A stretch of 64,000 nt of DNA from Deltaproteobacteria bacterium (GCA_018401435.1 JAGYJW010000026.1:37782-101781); one strand, 5' to 3'; shown: positions 1-11,104, counted from the stretch's first letter. The notes: generated from the sequence alone by a model not told the origin. Numbers and translations: made by a program.

Positions 1-17
1 ACCCGGCTACTACTTGA

Positions 18-215
18 TGGGCGCTCGCTGCGGCGCTCCGGGTCATCGTCTCGGCGGGGCCCGTCGCCGCAGCCGCACCGGTTCCCGACCTGCCGGCGGC
101 GGCCCCGGACGCGCCAGAGGTCGATCCCGAGGTCGATCCCGAGGTCGATCCCGAGGTCGATCCCGAGGTCGATCCCGAGGTCGATCCCGGTGAAACGGGC
201 GAAAAGTCGCCCTGA
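18..215 (+). other. Short open frame with EVDP repeats, possible broken secreted protein
   Basis: After a stop at 15-17 this frame stays open to a TGA at 213-215. It reads as a hydrophobic Ala/Val-rich segment, then a Pro/Ala stretch, six Glu-Val-Asp-Pro units and a charged tail ending GETGEKSP. Third codon positions are GC-rich, as in a real gene. No ATG, GTG or TTG lies in this frame. An ATG at 17-19 sits one frame away, and losing one G just after it would give a normal start (Met-Ala-Leu-Ala) and a plausible signal peptide. It may be a small secreted protein broken by an indel or sequence error. The left window edge prevents a firm call. Confidence 0.25.
117..188. repeat. Six perfect 12-bp tandem repeats
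   Basis: The unit GAGGTCGATCCC occurs six times without a mismatch. In one plus-strand frame it encodes Glu-Val-Asp-Pro. Perfect copies suggest recent expansion by slippage. Confidence 0.95.
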
Positions 216-288
216 ACCCTTCTATTTCCCGATTTTCAGACCCTTTGGAGCGCGCCGTCCCCGGTCGCGCGGCACGGAGTAGGACGAG

Positions 289-2190
<1,902 letters not shown>

Positions 2191-2264
2191 GGGCCCCTAC
2201 CCATCCCGGGCGCAGGCTGTCGCTCCCGCGGGTTAGCAGGGCCGCACCTGCCCCAGGAGTGCGC

Positions 2265-3356
2265 GTGGCGCGACGGGACTACTACATCGTGCTCGGCGTC
2301 AGCCGGACCGTCAGCCAGGAGGACCTCAAGCGGGCCTTCCGCGGGCTGGCCTTGCAGTACCACCCCGACCGCAACCCCGACGACCCCGACGCCACCCGCC
2401 GCTTCCGCGAGATCTCCGAGGCCTACCAGGTCCTCAGCGATCCCGAACAGCGGGCGCGCTACGACAAGCTCGGCCCGCTCTTTCGCATGGACGGGCGCCC
2501 GCCCACCCCCGAAGACCTCAACGCCTTCGTGGCCGACGCCCTCGCCGGCCTCTTCGGCCGTCGCCGCCCCGGCGACAAGGGCGAGGACCTCAAGTACACC
2601 CTGACGGTCACCTTGGAAGAGGCGGGGCTGGGCACCCACAAAGAGATCGAGCTGCGCCGCCGGGTGCCCTGCACCCGCTGCGAGGCCACCGGAGCCGAAC
2701 CCGGCGTGGGCCGCAGCCCCTGCCCCGCCTGCGAGGGCAGCGGCAAGAGCCAGGCCCGGCGCCTCTTCCGCTCGGAGTGCCCCCGATGCGATGGCCGCGG
2801 CTTCCTGGTGGTCGAGAAGTGCAAGCGCTGCGAAGGCGCGGGCGTGCGCGACGACACCGAACGCTTTCGGGTGCGGGTGCCCGCTGGCGTGGCCACCGGC
2901 ACCAAGCTCAAGCTGCGGGGCAAAGGCAGCTTTCCGCGCGGCGATGGCCCTCCCGGCGACCTCGTGGTGCTCATGGACGTCGAAGATCACGCCCTCTTCC
3001 GGCGGCGGGGGGCCGACCTCTTCCTCGAAGCGCCCCTCACCTATGCCGAGGCCACCCTGGGCACCGAGCTGACGGTGCCCACGCTGGACGGCCAGACCCG
3101 GATTCGGGTGCCCGCCGGCAGCCCCTCGGGCAAGATCTTCCGCCTGTCTGGCCGGGGCCTGCACCAGGACCGCGGCAAGCCCGGTGACCTCCACGTCAAG
3201 GTGGTGGTCGAGGTTCCCACGAATCTCTCCCCCGCCGCCCGCCGCGCCTTGGACGCCTTGCAAGCCGCCCTGCCCGCCCAGGCCCACCCCGGCCGCTCCG
3301 CCTGGGATGCCGCGCTCCTGGGCAGAAGCCCCCCCGTCAGCGCCGCCGACGCGTGA
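2265..3356 (+). CDS. dnaJ: Chaperone DnaJ-type co-chaperone
   Basis: Hsp40 partner that stimulates the ATPase of Hsp70. The J domain is at residues 1-70, with the essential His-Pro-Asp at 33-35. Four CxxCxGxG-type zinc-binding repeats follow (CTRCEATG, CPACEGSG, CPRCDGRG, CKRCEGAG), then the two C-terminal beta domains. The usual Gly/Phe-rich linker after the J domain is missing; a short segment with PTPEDLNAF replaces it. I place the start at GTG 2265 because the AGGAG at 2255-2259 is then 5 bases away. A GTG at 2259 would overlap that site. The protein is 363 residues. It follows dnaK closely and probably shares its transcript. Confidence 0.93.
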   Translation: MARRDYYIVLGVSRTVSQEDLKRAFRGLALQYHPDRNPDDPDATRRFREISEAYQVLSDPEQRARYDKLGPLFRMDGRPPTPEDLNAFVADALAGLFGRRRPGDKGEDLKYTLTVTLEEAGLGTHKEIELRRRVPCTRCEATGAEPGVGRSPCPACEGSGKSQARRLFRSECPRCDGRGFLVVEKCKRCEGAGVRDDTERFRVRVPAGVATGTKLKLRGKGSFPRGDGPPGDLVVLMDVEDHALFRRRGADLFLEAPLTYAEATLGTELTVPTLDGQTRIRVPAGSPSGKIFRLSGRGLHQDRGKPGDLHVKVVVEVPTNLSPAARRALDALQAALPAQAHPGRSAWDAALLGRSPPVSAADA

Positions 3357-3456
3357 TTCCCCTCGCCGCGTCGACTATTGTCAGCCCCCCGCCGAGCCGC
3401 CTGCCCCGCGCATCCCCTGCGTGGCCCCGTCCTGGCTCCCCTGCCTCCCAGAGCCC

Positions 3457-5409
3457 ATGCTTCGCACCGCCCGCCTCCTCTTCGCCAGCCTGCTGCTCGG
3501 CTTCTCCTGTGCGGCCCGCAAGCCGCCCCCCGCCGCGCCGGCGGTGGTGGTCCAGGCCGCCGCGCTGGGGCCCACAGACCGCCTCGCCGCCATACGCAGC
3601 CTCGAAGAGGCGCTCACCGACGGCGTCTCTGCAGAAGACAAGCCCTGGGTGATGCTGAATGCGGGCGAACAGCGTCGACTGGCCGGGGACAACAGCGTGG
3701 CCCGGGCATGGTTCGAGCGCGTGGCCGCCGAATACCCGACCCACCCCACCAAGAGCGCCGCCATCCTGGGCATGGCCCTGGTGGATGCCGACAGCAGCCT
3801 GTCGGGCAATATCGCCGCGACGCTGCAGCTGATGGGCGATGTGGGCGTGCCCGACTCCATGAATGGCGACCGCTACCGCCTGCTTGCCCGCATCGCCGCC
3901 GACGAGGGCACCCCGCCCGCCAAGGTGCGCGACTATGTGCGAAAGGCCGTGACCTATGGCGCCAGCGACGCAACGGTCGAAGCCCGGGTGCAATATAGCC
4001 TGTCCGACCTGTTGGCCGAAAGCCAGAAGCAGGACCTGGACGAGCTTCCCGTGGTGGCAGGGCGACTGGAGGAAGACGCCCTCAAGGCCGCTCGCGACGC
4101 CTTGCGCGCCCACAACCTGAGCGAGGCCACCCGCCTCGCCCAGAGCTTCCTCGACGTCTACCCCGACAGCCCCCAGGCCCGAGAGGCCGGCTACATCCAG
4201 CGCCGGGCCGCCAATGGCGACAAGACGGTGGCCGGGCGGGTGGGCGTGCTGCTGCCCATGTCGGGCACCTATGGGGCGGTGGGCAAGGGCATCCGCGAGG
4301 TCATCGAGCTGGCCAACGACCGCTCGGGCAACAAGCTCAGCTTCGTCTACGAAGACGCCAGCGGAGACGCCAAGGCCGTGGTCAAGCAGCTCGAGAAGCT
4401 GGTCATCGACCAGGGCTGCGTCGCGATCATGGGTCCCCTGCTCAAGGAGCAGGTCGACGAGGTGGCCACCGCCGCCCAGGCCTTGGGCGCGCCCCTGCTG
4501 GCCCTCAGCCAGTCGGGCACCCCCACCGCTGCTGGCAGCTTCATCTACCAGGGCTTCTTGCCACTCGAACAGCAGGTGGACGCCCTGCTGGACTTTGGCG
4601 TGAAGGAGCGGGGCTGGAAGAGCTTCGCCATCCTGCACCCCGACACCGCCTATGGGCAGTCCGTGCGGGATCTCTTCGTGGCCGGCGCCCAGAAGCGCGG
4701 CGCCAAGGTCGTGCGCTCCATCGAATACGACGACGAGGCCAACGAATTCCTGGCCCCGGCCCGCGCCCTGGGTGGCAAGGACCCCAAGGCCCGCAGCGCC
4801 GAACTCTACCGGCTCAAGGCCGAAGCCCGGGCCAAAGGCCAGGACGACAGCAAGGTCGTGCTGCCCCCCCAGGTGGACTACGACGCCATCTTCATCCCCG
4901 ACAGCTTCCGGCGGGCCGCGCTGGTGGCCTCCAGCCTGGCCTATGAGGAGTTCCCCGTCGGCAGCTTCCGCCCCAACCGCTACGCCCAGGCCATCCCGCT
5001 CCTGGGCCTCAACGGCTGGAACCACCCCAAGATGGTCGAGGCCGGCGGGCAATATGTGCGTGGGGCCATCTTCGTGGACGCCTTCCTGCCCGACCGCAAC
5101 GACGTGGCCGTCGAGACCTTCATGCGGGACTACGAGGACGCCCTGCGCCGGCAGCCCGGCGTGGTGGACGCCCTGGCATGGGACGCCACCCGCCTGCTGC
5201 AGACGGCGGTGGTGGCCGGCGGCCCAGACCGCGTGGCGATCCGCGACGAGCTGTCCAAGGCGGTGATCCGCGATCCCATCGCGGGCGGAAGCCGCTTTGG
5301 CGATGACCGCGAAGTTGCCCGCAAGCTGCTCATCCTCACCATTTCTGGAGACCGCATCCGACGGTGGACTCCGCCAGAAGAGCCCCCACCCGATGGCATG
5401 CCGGAGTAG
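3457..5409 (+). CDS. LpoA/YraM-like lipoprotein with periplasmic-binding-protein fold
   Basis: A 650-residue lipoprotein. It has a signal peptide with lipobox LGFSC, then about 230 residues of helical, TPR-like sequence including a tetratricopeptide-style stretch on amino acid and tail pairing. From about residue 258 a leucine/branched-chain amino-acid binding fold (Peripla_BP_6) begins at GRVGVLLPMSG. This order matches the LpoA/YraM family, which in enterics activates penicillin-binding protein 1A from the outer membrane. It could instead be a sensor or transport binding protein of the same fold. The ATG at 3457 is chosen because it starts the signal peptide; the frame is open far upstream but that part looks non-coding. 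thiL starts 17 bases after its stop. Confidence 0.8.
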   Translation: MLRTARLLFASLLLGFSCAARKPPPAAPAVVVQAAALGPTDRLAAIRSLEEALTDGVSAEDKPWVMLNAGEQRRLAGDNSVARAWFERVAAEYPTHPTKSAAILGMALVDADSSLSGNIAATLQLMGDVGVPDSMNGDRYRLLARIAADEGTPPAKVRDYVRKAVTYGASDATVEARVQYSLSDLLAESQKQDLDELPVVAGRLEEDALKAARDALRAHNLSEATRLAQSFLDVYPDSPQAREAGYIQRRAANGDKTVAGRVGVLLPMSGTYGAVGKGIREVIELANDRSGNKLSFVYEDASGDAKAVVKQLEKLVIDQGCVAIMGPLLKEQVDEVATAAQALGAPLLALSQSGTPTAAGSFIYQGFLPLEQQVDALLDFGVKERGWKSFAILHPDTAYGQSVRDLFVAGAQKRGAKVVRSIEYDDEANEFLAPARALGGKDPKARSAELYRLKAEARAKGQDDSKVVLPPQVDYDAIFIPDSFRRAALVASSLAYEEFPVGSFRPNRYAQAIPLLGLNGWNHPKMVEAGGQYVRGAIFVDAFLPDRNDVAVETFMRDYEDALRRQPGVVDALAWDATRLLQTAVVAGGPDRVAIRDELSKAVIRDPIAGGSRFGDDREVARKLLILTISGDRIRRWTPPEEPPPDGMPE

Positions 5410-5426
5410 AAGCCGCGTGAAACGAC

Positions 5427-6377
5427 ATGCCTGATGACCCTGGCGAACGAAGCCTGATCGCGACCCTCCTCGAGGGCCGCTTCGAAGCACCTGCGCTGCG
5501 CCCCCTGGTGGATGTGGGGGACGACGCCGCGGTGCTGCCTGGAGGGCTCGCGCTCAGCGCGGATGCCATGGTCGAAGGCGTGCATTGGGACGGGCGGCTC
5601 AGCCCCGAAGATGTCGGCTGGAAGCTCGTTGCCAGCAATGTCAGCGATCTGGGCGCCATGGGGGCGACCCCCAGCTGGGCGCTGCTCACCCTCTGCCTGC
5701 CCCGTCCGCTGGATCTCGTCTGGGTGCGCGCCTTCACGGTTGGCCTGCACGCCGCCTGCGCCCACTTCGGCCTGCGGCTGGTGGGGGGAGACTGCACGGC
5801 CAGCCCCGGCCCCCGCATGCTCAGCCTCGCGGTGGGCGGCCACGCGCCCGCCCCCGTGACCCGCGCCGGGGCCCGCCCCGGGGACCTGCTCTGGGTGTCA
5901 GGCACCTTGGGAGAGGCCGCAGCAGGCTTCTTCTGGGGAGGAGACGCCCTGGCGGCCCTGCGCCGCCCCGACCCGCCGGTCGCCTTGGGCGTGGCCCTGG
6001 CCGAGGAGGGCCTGGCCAGCGCCATGATGGACCTCAGCGACGGCCTGGCCCTGGATCTCGGCCGCCTCTGCGCCGCCAGCGGGGTGGGCGCCCAGGTCCT
6101 TGCCCGCGCGCTGCCCGCCAGCGCCGCGGTGGCCGCCGCACCCGACCGCCTCTCGCTGCAGGTCGCCTTTGGCGAGGACTACGAGCTGCTCTTCACCTCC
6201 CCCGCCCACCGCAAGGCCGATGTGCTGGCGCTGGGCCGACGCCTTGGACGCTCCGTGCACGCCATCGGCACCATCGACGATCAGGCAGCCGCGGGCGCGC
6301 GCCTGGACTCCGGGCCCTGGCCCGCCGGGCGCTTCTCGCACTTCGAGGGGGCCTCCCCTGCCCCGGTGTCGGCATGA
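5427..6377 (+). CDS. thiL: Thiamine-monophosphate kinase
   Basis: ThiL phosphorylates thiamine monophosphate to thiamine diphosphate, the active cofactor, in the cytoplasm. The 316-residue protein has the family's Asp-rich ATP/Mg sites: DVGDDAAVL near residue 30, SNVSDLGAMG near 75, VGGDCTAS near 115, and MDLSDGLALDLGRL and FGEDYELLF in the C-terminal half. Length and motif order are standard. Its TGA overlaps the ATG of the following CNNM-domain gene (ATGA at 6374-6377), which indicates translational coupling. It lies between a lipoprotein gene and two membrane protein genes and is the only thiamine gene in the window. Confidence 0.95.
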   Translation: MPDDPGERSLIATLLEGRFEAPALRPLVDVGDDAAVLPGGLALSADAMVEGVHWDGRLSPEDVGWKLVASNVSDLGAMGATPSWALLTLCLPRPLDLVWVRAFTVGLHAACAHFGLRLVGGDCTASPGPRMLSLAVGGHAPAPVTRAGARPGDLLWVSGTLGEAAAGFFWGGDALAALRRPDPPVALGVALAEEGLASAMMDLSDGLALDLGRLCAASGVGAQVLARALPASAAVAAAPDRLSLQVAFGEDYELLFTSPAHRKADVLALGRRLGRSVHAIGTIDDQAAAGARLDSGPWPAGRFSHFEGASPAPVSA

Positions 6378-7756
6378 TCGGCGGTCTGCCCTGGATTCTC
6401 GCCCTCTCGGCCTTGGAAGGCGACGCCCCGCTCAGCTGGGGTGACCGCCTGTCCATGGCCACGCCGGCCCTGGTGGCCTCGGCGCTGCTGCTGCTGTGCT
6501 CGGCCTTCTTCTCCAGCTCCGAGACCGCGCTGTTCAGCCTGCAGCCGGTGGACCGCCAGGCCCTGCCCCAGCCCGGCCGCGCCCGGGTCGAGGAGATGCT
6601 CAACCACCCGCGCCGCACCCTGGCCACCATCCTCATCGGAAACGAGCTGGTCAACGTCACCCTGGGCACGGTGACCGCCGGTATCGTCCTGCTATTCGCG
6701 CCCGACAAGCCCTGGCTGAATGTGGTGCTGCTCACCCCCTTGCTGATCCTCTTTGGCGAGGTGCTGCCCAAGGTGGTGGCCCTGCGCCAGAACCGGCGCC
6801 TCGCCGCCCTGGTCGCCATCCCCCTGCGCCCCTTGTCCGTGGCCGTCGCGCCCTTCCGCTGGCTGCTCACCCGCGCCGCCGAGCTGGCCTTGCGGGCCAC
6901 CGGGGGCTCGTCCGCGCCGGTGCAGGCCCAGGTGCGCGAACAGCAGCTGCGGGCCTTGATCGACCGCGGTCACGCCTCGGGCAGCATCCGGCCCATGGAG
7001 CAGCAGATGCTCCACAAGGTCTTCGAGTTCGGCGACAATGCCGTTTCGCGGCTGATGACTCCCCGGCCCGACGTCTTCAGCGTCAGCATCACCACCCCCT
7101 GGGCCGAGCTGCTGCCCGCCATCCGCGAGGCCGGCTTCTCGCGGGTGCCGGTCTGGCAAGGCAACCCCGACAACGTCATCGGCGTGCTGCTGGTCAAGAA
7201 CCTGCTGCCCGCCATCCAGCGCGCCCGCCTGGCCGGGGACGCCGCCATGAACGCCCGCGACCTCAAGCGCTGCTTGATCCCCTCCCGCTTCGTGCCCACC
7301 ACCAAGCGGGCCCAGGACATGCTGCAGGAGTTCCGCGCCGAGCGCTTTCACATGGCCATCGTGGTGGACGAGCACGGCAGCGTGGTGGGGGTGCTCACCC
7401 TCGATGACCTGCTGGCCGAGCTGGTGGGTGAGCTGCTCGACGAGACCGACGACGAGGACCCGGCGGTCTCCGAGGTCGCCCGCGGCGTCTACCGCATCGC
7501 CGGATGGATGGATGTGGACGACTTCGCCGACCGCTTCGAGATGGACGTGCCCGAAGGCGAATACACCACCATGGGCGGCCTGCTCACCGCCGTGGCGGGT
7601 GACCTGCCCGAAAAGGGCGACGAGATCGACTGGCAGGGCTGGCGCTTCGTGGTGTCCGGGGTGGAAGGTCGGCGCATCACCGACCTGTCGATGCGCCGCC
7701 TCACCGACGCCGAGGCCACCCCCAGCCGCACGCCCGTGACCCCGGAGGCCCGATGA
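6374..7756 (+). CDS. CNNM/CorC-HlyC family membrane protein (first copy)
   Basis: A 460-residue protein with an N-terminal CNNM (DUF21) membrane domain whose helices include ALLLLCSAFFSSSETALFSL. A paired CBS domain follows (around RLMTPRPDVFSV and VVDEHGSVVGVLTLDDLLAEL), then a CorC_HlyC domain ending VEGRRITDLS. The family includes Mg2+ and Co2+ efflux or transport proteins; older names call it hemolysin C-like. The ATG at 6374 overlaps the thiL stop, and its own stop overlaps the start of a paralogue by 4 bases. The three genes therefore look like one operon. The substrate cannot be read from sequence; divalent cation transport is an inference from the family. Confidence 0.9.
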   Translation: MIGGLPWILALSALEGDAPLSWGDRLSMATPALVASALLLLCSAFFSSSETALFSLQPVDRQALPQPGRARVEEMLNHPRRTLATILIGNELVNVTLGTVTAGIVLLFAPDKPWLNVVLLTPLLILFGEVLPKVVALRQNRRLAALVAIPLRPLSVAVAPFRWLLTRAAELALRATGGSSAPVQAQVREQQLRALIDRGHASGSIRPMEQQMLHKVFEFGDNAVSRLMTPRPDVFSVSITTPWAELLPAIREAGFSRVPVWQGNPDNVIGVLLVKNLLPAIQRARLAGDAAMNARDLKRCLIPSRFVPTTKRAQDMLQEFRAERFHMAIVVDEHGSVVGVLTLDDLLAELVGELLDETDDEDPAVSEVARGVYRIAGWMDVDDFADRFEMDVPEGEYTTMGGLLTAVAGDLPEKGDEIDWQGWRFVVSGVEGRRITDLSMRRLTDAEATPSRTPVTPEAR

Positions 7757-8973
7757 CCATCGGCGCCACCATCGGGCTGATCCTCCTCTTCTTCGTCTTC
7801 GAAGGATTCTTTTCAGGCAGCGAGATCGCCCTGGTCTCGGCCAACCGCATGAAGCTTCAAGGCGACGCCGAACAGGGCGGACGGGGCGCGGCCCTGGCCC
7901 TCAAGATGCTCGAAAGATCCACCTTCACCCTGGGCACCTGCCTGATCGGCACCAATCTGTGCACCATCAGCGCGGCCACCCTGGCTGCGGGCCTGGTGGC
8001 GCGCATCGAGGGGGCGCCCGCCTGGCTCGCGGTGCTGCTGGTGTGGCCCCTGACCCTCACCATCGGCGAGATGCTGCCCAAGGCCATCTACCAGCACCAC
8101 GCCGACCGCCTCGTGCAGTGGGTGGTCTTCCCCCTCTACCTGCTCAGCAAGCTCTTCCTGCCGGCCCTCTACGTGATTGACGGCGTCGCACGCCTCTTTG
8201 GCGGCAGCGGCGACGAGGACCGCGGCGTGACCCGCCAGGAGCTTCGCCTGATGCTGGACAGCAGCCGCACGCCGGATCTGTCCCCCGACGACCGCCAGCT
8301 CATCCGCCGGGTCTTCGCATTCACCGAGGCCACCGTCGAAGACGCGATGGTGCCCCTGATCGAGGTGGTGGCCGTGTCCCACGACACGACGCTGGCCGAG
8401 GCCGCCGCGCGCATGGTCGAGACCGGCCACTCCCGCCTGCCCGTCTACAAGGGCCGCATCGACCGCATCACCGGCGTGCTGCTGCACCAGGACCTGCTCA
8501 ATACCGACGACTGGGGGGCCACGGCCGCGTCGGTGGCCCGCGACTGCTTCTTTGTGCCCGAGACCAAGCGCGCCGACGAGCTCATGCTCGAGATGCGCCG
8601 CCTGCGCCAGCGCATCGCCGTGGCTGTGGACGAATATGGCGGCGCGGTAGGCATCATCAGCGCCGAGGACATCCTCGAAGAGATCGTGGGCGAGATCGAA
8701 GACGAGTCCGACCGCTCCCGCAGCCTGGTGCGCCGGGTGGGCGAGCGCGAGTGGCTGGCCTCCGGCCGCGCCGAGCGGGAGCACATTCACGCGGCCTGTG
8801 GCCTGCACCTGCCCGAGGGCGACTTCGAGACCATCGCCGGCTTCTTGTTGGCCGAGCTGGGTCGGGTGCCGGTGGCCGGAGAGTCCGTGCGGGTGGGCGA
8901 TACCGCCCTCATCGTGAACAAGGCCAGCGATCGCGCCGTCTTGGAAGTCAAGCTTCGCCGCGAGCTTCGATGA
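7753..8973 (+). CDS. CNNM/CorC-HlyC family membrane protein (second copy)
   Basis: A 406-residue paralogue of the preceding gene with the same architecture. The CNNM membrane domain begins with a hydrophobic helix and FFSGSEIALVSANR. A CBS pair follows (VEDAMVPLIEVVAV and VAVDEYGGAVGIISAEDILEE), then a CorC_HlyC domain. It overlaps the upstream copy by 4 bases (ATGA). The two proteins have clearly diverged, so this is an old duplication or two distinct family members kept together. Tandem pairs of this family may form heteromers, but that is a guess. Confidence 0.9.
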   Translation: MTIGATIGLILLFFVFEGFFSGSEIALVSANRMKLQGDAEQGGRGAALALKMLERSTFTLGTCLIGTNLCTISAATLAAGLVARIEGAPAWLAVLLVWPLTLTIGEMLPKAIYQHHADRLVQWVVFPLYLLSKLFLPALYVIDGVARLFGGSGDEDRGVTRQELRLMLDSSRTPDLSPDDRQLIRRVFAFTEATVEDAMVPLIEVVAVSHDTTLAEAAARMVETGHSRLPVYKGRIDRITGVLLHQDLLNTDDWGATAASVARDCFFVPETKRADELMLEMRRLRQRIAVAVDEYGGAVGIISAEDILEEIVGEIEDESDRSRSLVRRVGEREWLASGRAEREHIHAACGLHLPEGDFETIAGFLLAELGRVPVAGESVRVGDTALIVNKASDRAVLEVKLRRELR

Positions 8974-9103
8974 TGTCTTGTCCAGCTTGAAGCCCCGCGC
9001 AGCCCGCCCGACCGACGCCGTTTTCGGGTCGGCCCCTTCTCGGACCCGCGCCGCCCTGCGACGCCGGGCCCTGCCTCTGGCCCTTGACCGCGGGGGGCGC
9101 GCG

Positions 9104-9133
9104 TTGACCGGCCCTTCCTGCGCGTGGTACAAG
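9104..9133 (+). promoter_or_regulatory. Sigma-70-like promoter of the second hsp70 gene
   Basis: A TTGACC box at 9104-9109 and a TACAAG box at 9128-9133 are separated by 18 bases. Transcription would start near 9140, about 30 bases before ATG 9169. This argues against the GTG at 9124, which falls inside the promoter. Confidence 0.55.
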
Positions 9134-9168
9134 CGCCGTCCACGACTTGCGAAACGGTGAACCTGACC

Positions 9169-11091
9169 ATGCCCAGGGCGATTGGCATCGATCTCGGCAC
9201 CACAAATAGCTGTGCTGCCATCATGGAGGGCAGCAAGCCGCGGGTGATCACGTATAAGGGGGGTGAATCGACCATCCCCTCCGTGTTCGCCATTGACGAG
9301 AAGGGCAACCGCCTCGTCGGCCAGGAGGCCAAGCGCCAGGCCCAGCTCAACCCGTCGAATACGGTCATGGCCAGCAAGCGCCTGATCGGCCGGAACTTCC
9401 ACAGCAAGACCATCGACAAGGTTCGACAGGTCTTCACCTACGAGATGCTGGAGGGGGACAACAGCGAGGTCCTCATCCGGGTGAAGGACCAGGTCTTCAC
9501 CCTGGACCAGATCAGCGCCGCCATCCTGACCAAGATCAAGGATGTCGCCCAAGAGGCCCTCAACGACGAAGTGGACCAGGCGGTCATCACCGTGCCGGCC
9601 TACTTCAACGACCGCCAGCGCCAGGCCGTGCGCAACGCCGGCAAGATGGCCAACCTCAAGGTCCTGCGCATCCTCAACGAGCCCACCGCGGCCGCCCTGG
9701 CCTATGGCCTGGGCCGCAACCTGTCGCAGCGCATCGCCGTCTACGACCTGGGCGGCGGCACCTTCGACATCTCCGTCATCGACATCAAGGACCGCATCTT
9801 CGAGGTCATCGCCACCGGCGGCGACACCTTCCTGGGTGGCGTGGACTTTGACGATCGCCTGATGCGCTACATCCTCGAAGACTTCCTCGACCGGCACGGG
9901 GTGGATCTGGCTTGGAACCGGGTGGCCATCCAGCGCATCCGCGACGCGGCCGAGACGGCCAAGATCGAGTTGTCCACGCTGACGCGCACCCAGGTGCACA
10001 TCCCCTACATCACCGAGGGGGACGACGGTCAGCCCCTGGCCGTAGACCTCGAGATCACCCGGGAGATGCTCGAGGCCATCACCGACGACCTGGTGGCCCG
10101 CACCATCAGCACCTGCGAGCGCATCTTCGGCGAGGCCGGCACCACCAAGACCCAGATCGACGAGGTGCTGCTGGTGGGCGGCCAGAGCCGCATGCCCCTG
10201 GTGCAGCAGAAGGTCACCGAGCTGATGGGCAAGCCGCCCAGCAAGGGCGTGCACCCCGACGAGGCCGTGGGCATTGGCGCCGCCATCATGGCCCACAGCC
10301 TGGCCGGCACCAGCGGCAGCGAGGTCACGCTGCTCGATGTGCTGCCGATGCCCATCGGCATCAACAAGGTGGACGGGACGATGCACGTCCTGTTCCAGAA
10401 GAACCAGCCCCTGCCCGACTACAAGACCCGCACCCTCACCACCTCGCGGGACAACCAGTCCAGCATCATGCTGCGCATCTACCAGGGCGAGAGCCGCATG
10501 GTGGCCGAGAATGAGCTGCTGGGCACCTTTGTCTTCAAGGGGATCCGCCAGGCCAAGAAGGGCCGGGTGCAGATCGAGGTCACCTTCCACATCGACAGCG
10601 AGGGCATCCTCAACCTGACGGCGCGGGACAAGGAGACGGGCCAGACGGTGGAGAGCACGCTCAAGATCGGCGAGAGCAAGGAGCGGCGCAGCCCCCGCGA
10701 GCCCAGCCGGACCAGCCCCGAAGAGCAGCCCACGCGGGCCATGCAGTCGCCCGACCCGAAGCCGGCCGCGCCGCCCACGCCCTTCACCATGCCCACCTCC
10801 TCCCTGATGCAGGATATTGGCGGCGGGCCGTCCACGCCCCTGGGCCGAGACACGGCGGACGCCCCCGGCGGCCACCGCGGCGATGCCACCGCTCCCGCCG
10901 GCACCCTCAGCCCCGTGCACCCGGGCGAGGGCCCGCGCGCCAGCGGCGAGGACATCACGGACACCCAGGGCCACGCGCCGCAGCTGCCCACGCCGCAGCT
11001 GCCCACGCCGGTCACGCCCCCCGAGGCGCCAGCCCCCAAGGGCCTCTTGGGACGGGTCATGTCCTACTTCCGCGGCCTCTTTGGCGGCTGA
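9169..11091 (+). CDS. Divergent Hsp70 lacking the lid, with Pro-rich tail
   Basis: A second Hsp70 of 640 residues. The nucleotide-binding domain is intact ([33 protein letters not shown]), and the beta-sandwich substrate domain runs to about residue 500. The helical lid is absent. In its place is a tail of about 137 residues rich in Pro, Ser, Thr and Gly, which looks disordered, ending in a short amphipathic segment (GLLGRVMSYFRGLFGG). The SBD start PMPIGINKVDG is also diverged from the usual PLSLGIET. Such a tail could anchor the chaperone to a membrane or partner. ATG 9169 is preferred over GTG 9124 because a promoter overlaps the latter. It is separated from dnaK-dnaJ by five genes, so it is not a simple tandem copy. 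Confidence 0.9.
   Translation: MPRAIGIDLGTTNSCAAIMEGSKPRVITYKGGESTIPSVFAIDEKGNRLVGQEAKRQAQLNPSNTVMASKRLIGRNFHSKTIDKVRQVFTYEMLEGDNSEVLIRVKDQVFTLDQISAAILTKIKDVAQEALNDEVDQAVITVPAYFNDRQRQAVRNAGKMANLKVLRILNEPTAAALAYGLGRNLSQRIAVYDLGGGTFDISVIDIKDRIFEVIATGGDTFLGGVDFDDRLMRYILEDFLDRHGVDLAWNRVAIQRIRDAAETAKIELSTLTRTQVHIPYITEGDDGQPLAVDLEITREMLEAITDDLVARTISTCERIFGEAGTTKTQIDEVLLVGGQSRMPLVQQKVTELMGKPPSKGVHPDEAVGIGAAIMAHSLAGTSGSEVTLLDVLPMPIGINKVDGTMHVLFQKNQPLPDYKTRTLTTSRDNQSSIMLRIYQGESRMVAENELLGTFVFKGIRQAKKGRVQIEVTFHIDSEGILNLTARDKETGQTVESTLKIGESKERRSPREPSRTSPEEQPTRAMQSPDPKPAAPPTPFTMPTSSLMQDIGGGPSTPLGRDTADAPGGHRGDATAPAGTLSPVHPGEGPRASGEDITDTQGHAPQLPTPQLPTPVTPPEAPAPKGLLGRVMSYFRGLFGG
10981..11010. repeat. Two perfect 15-bp direct repeats inside the hsp70 tail
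   Basis: CAGCTGCCCACGCCG occurs twice in a row and encodes QLPTP twice in the disordered tail of the second Hsp70. Confidence 0.9.
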
Positions 11092-11104
11092 GCCCGGAGG
11101 GCGG

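Noticed and set aside
8978..9160. A small plus-strand open frame between the CNNM and hsp70 genes
   Set aside because: It has no ribosome-binding site, is Arg/Ala-rich and overlaps the promoter of the hsp70 gene.
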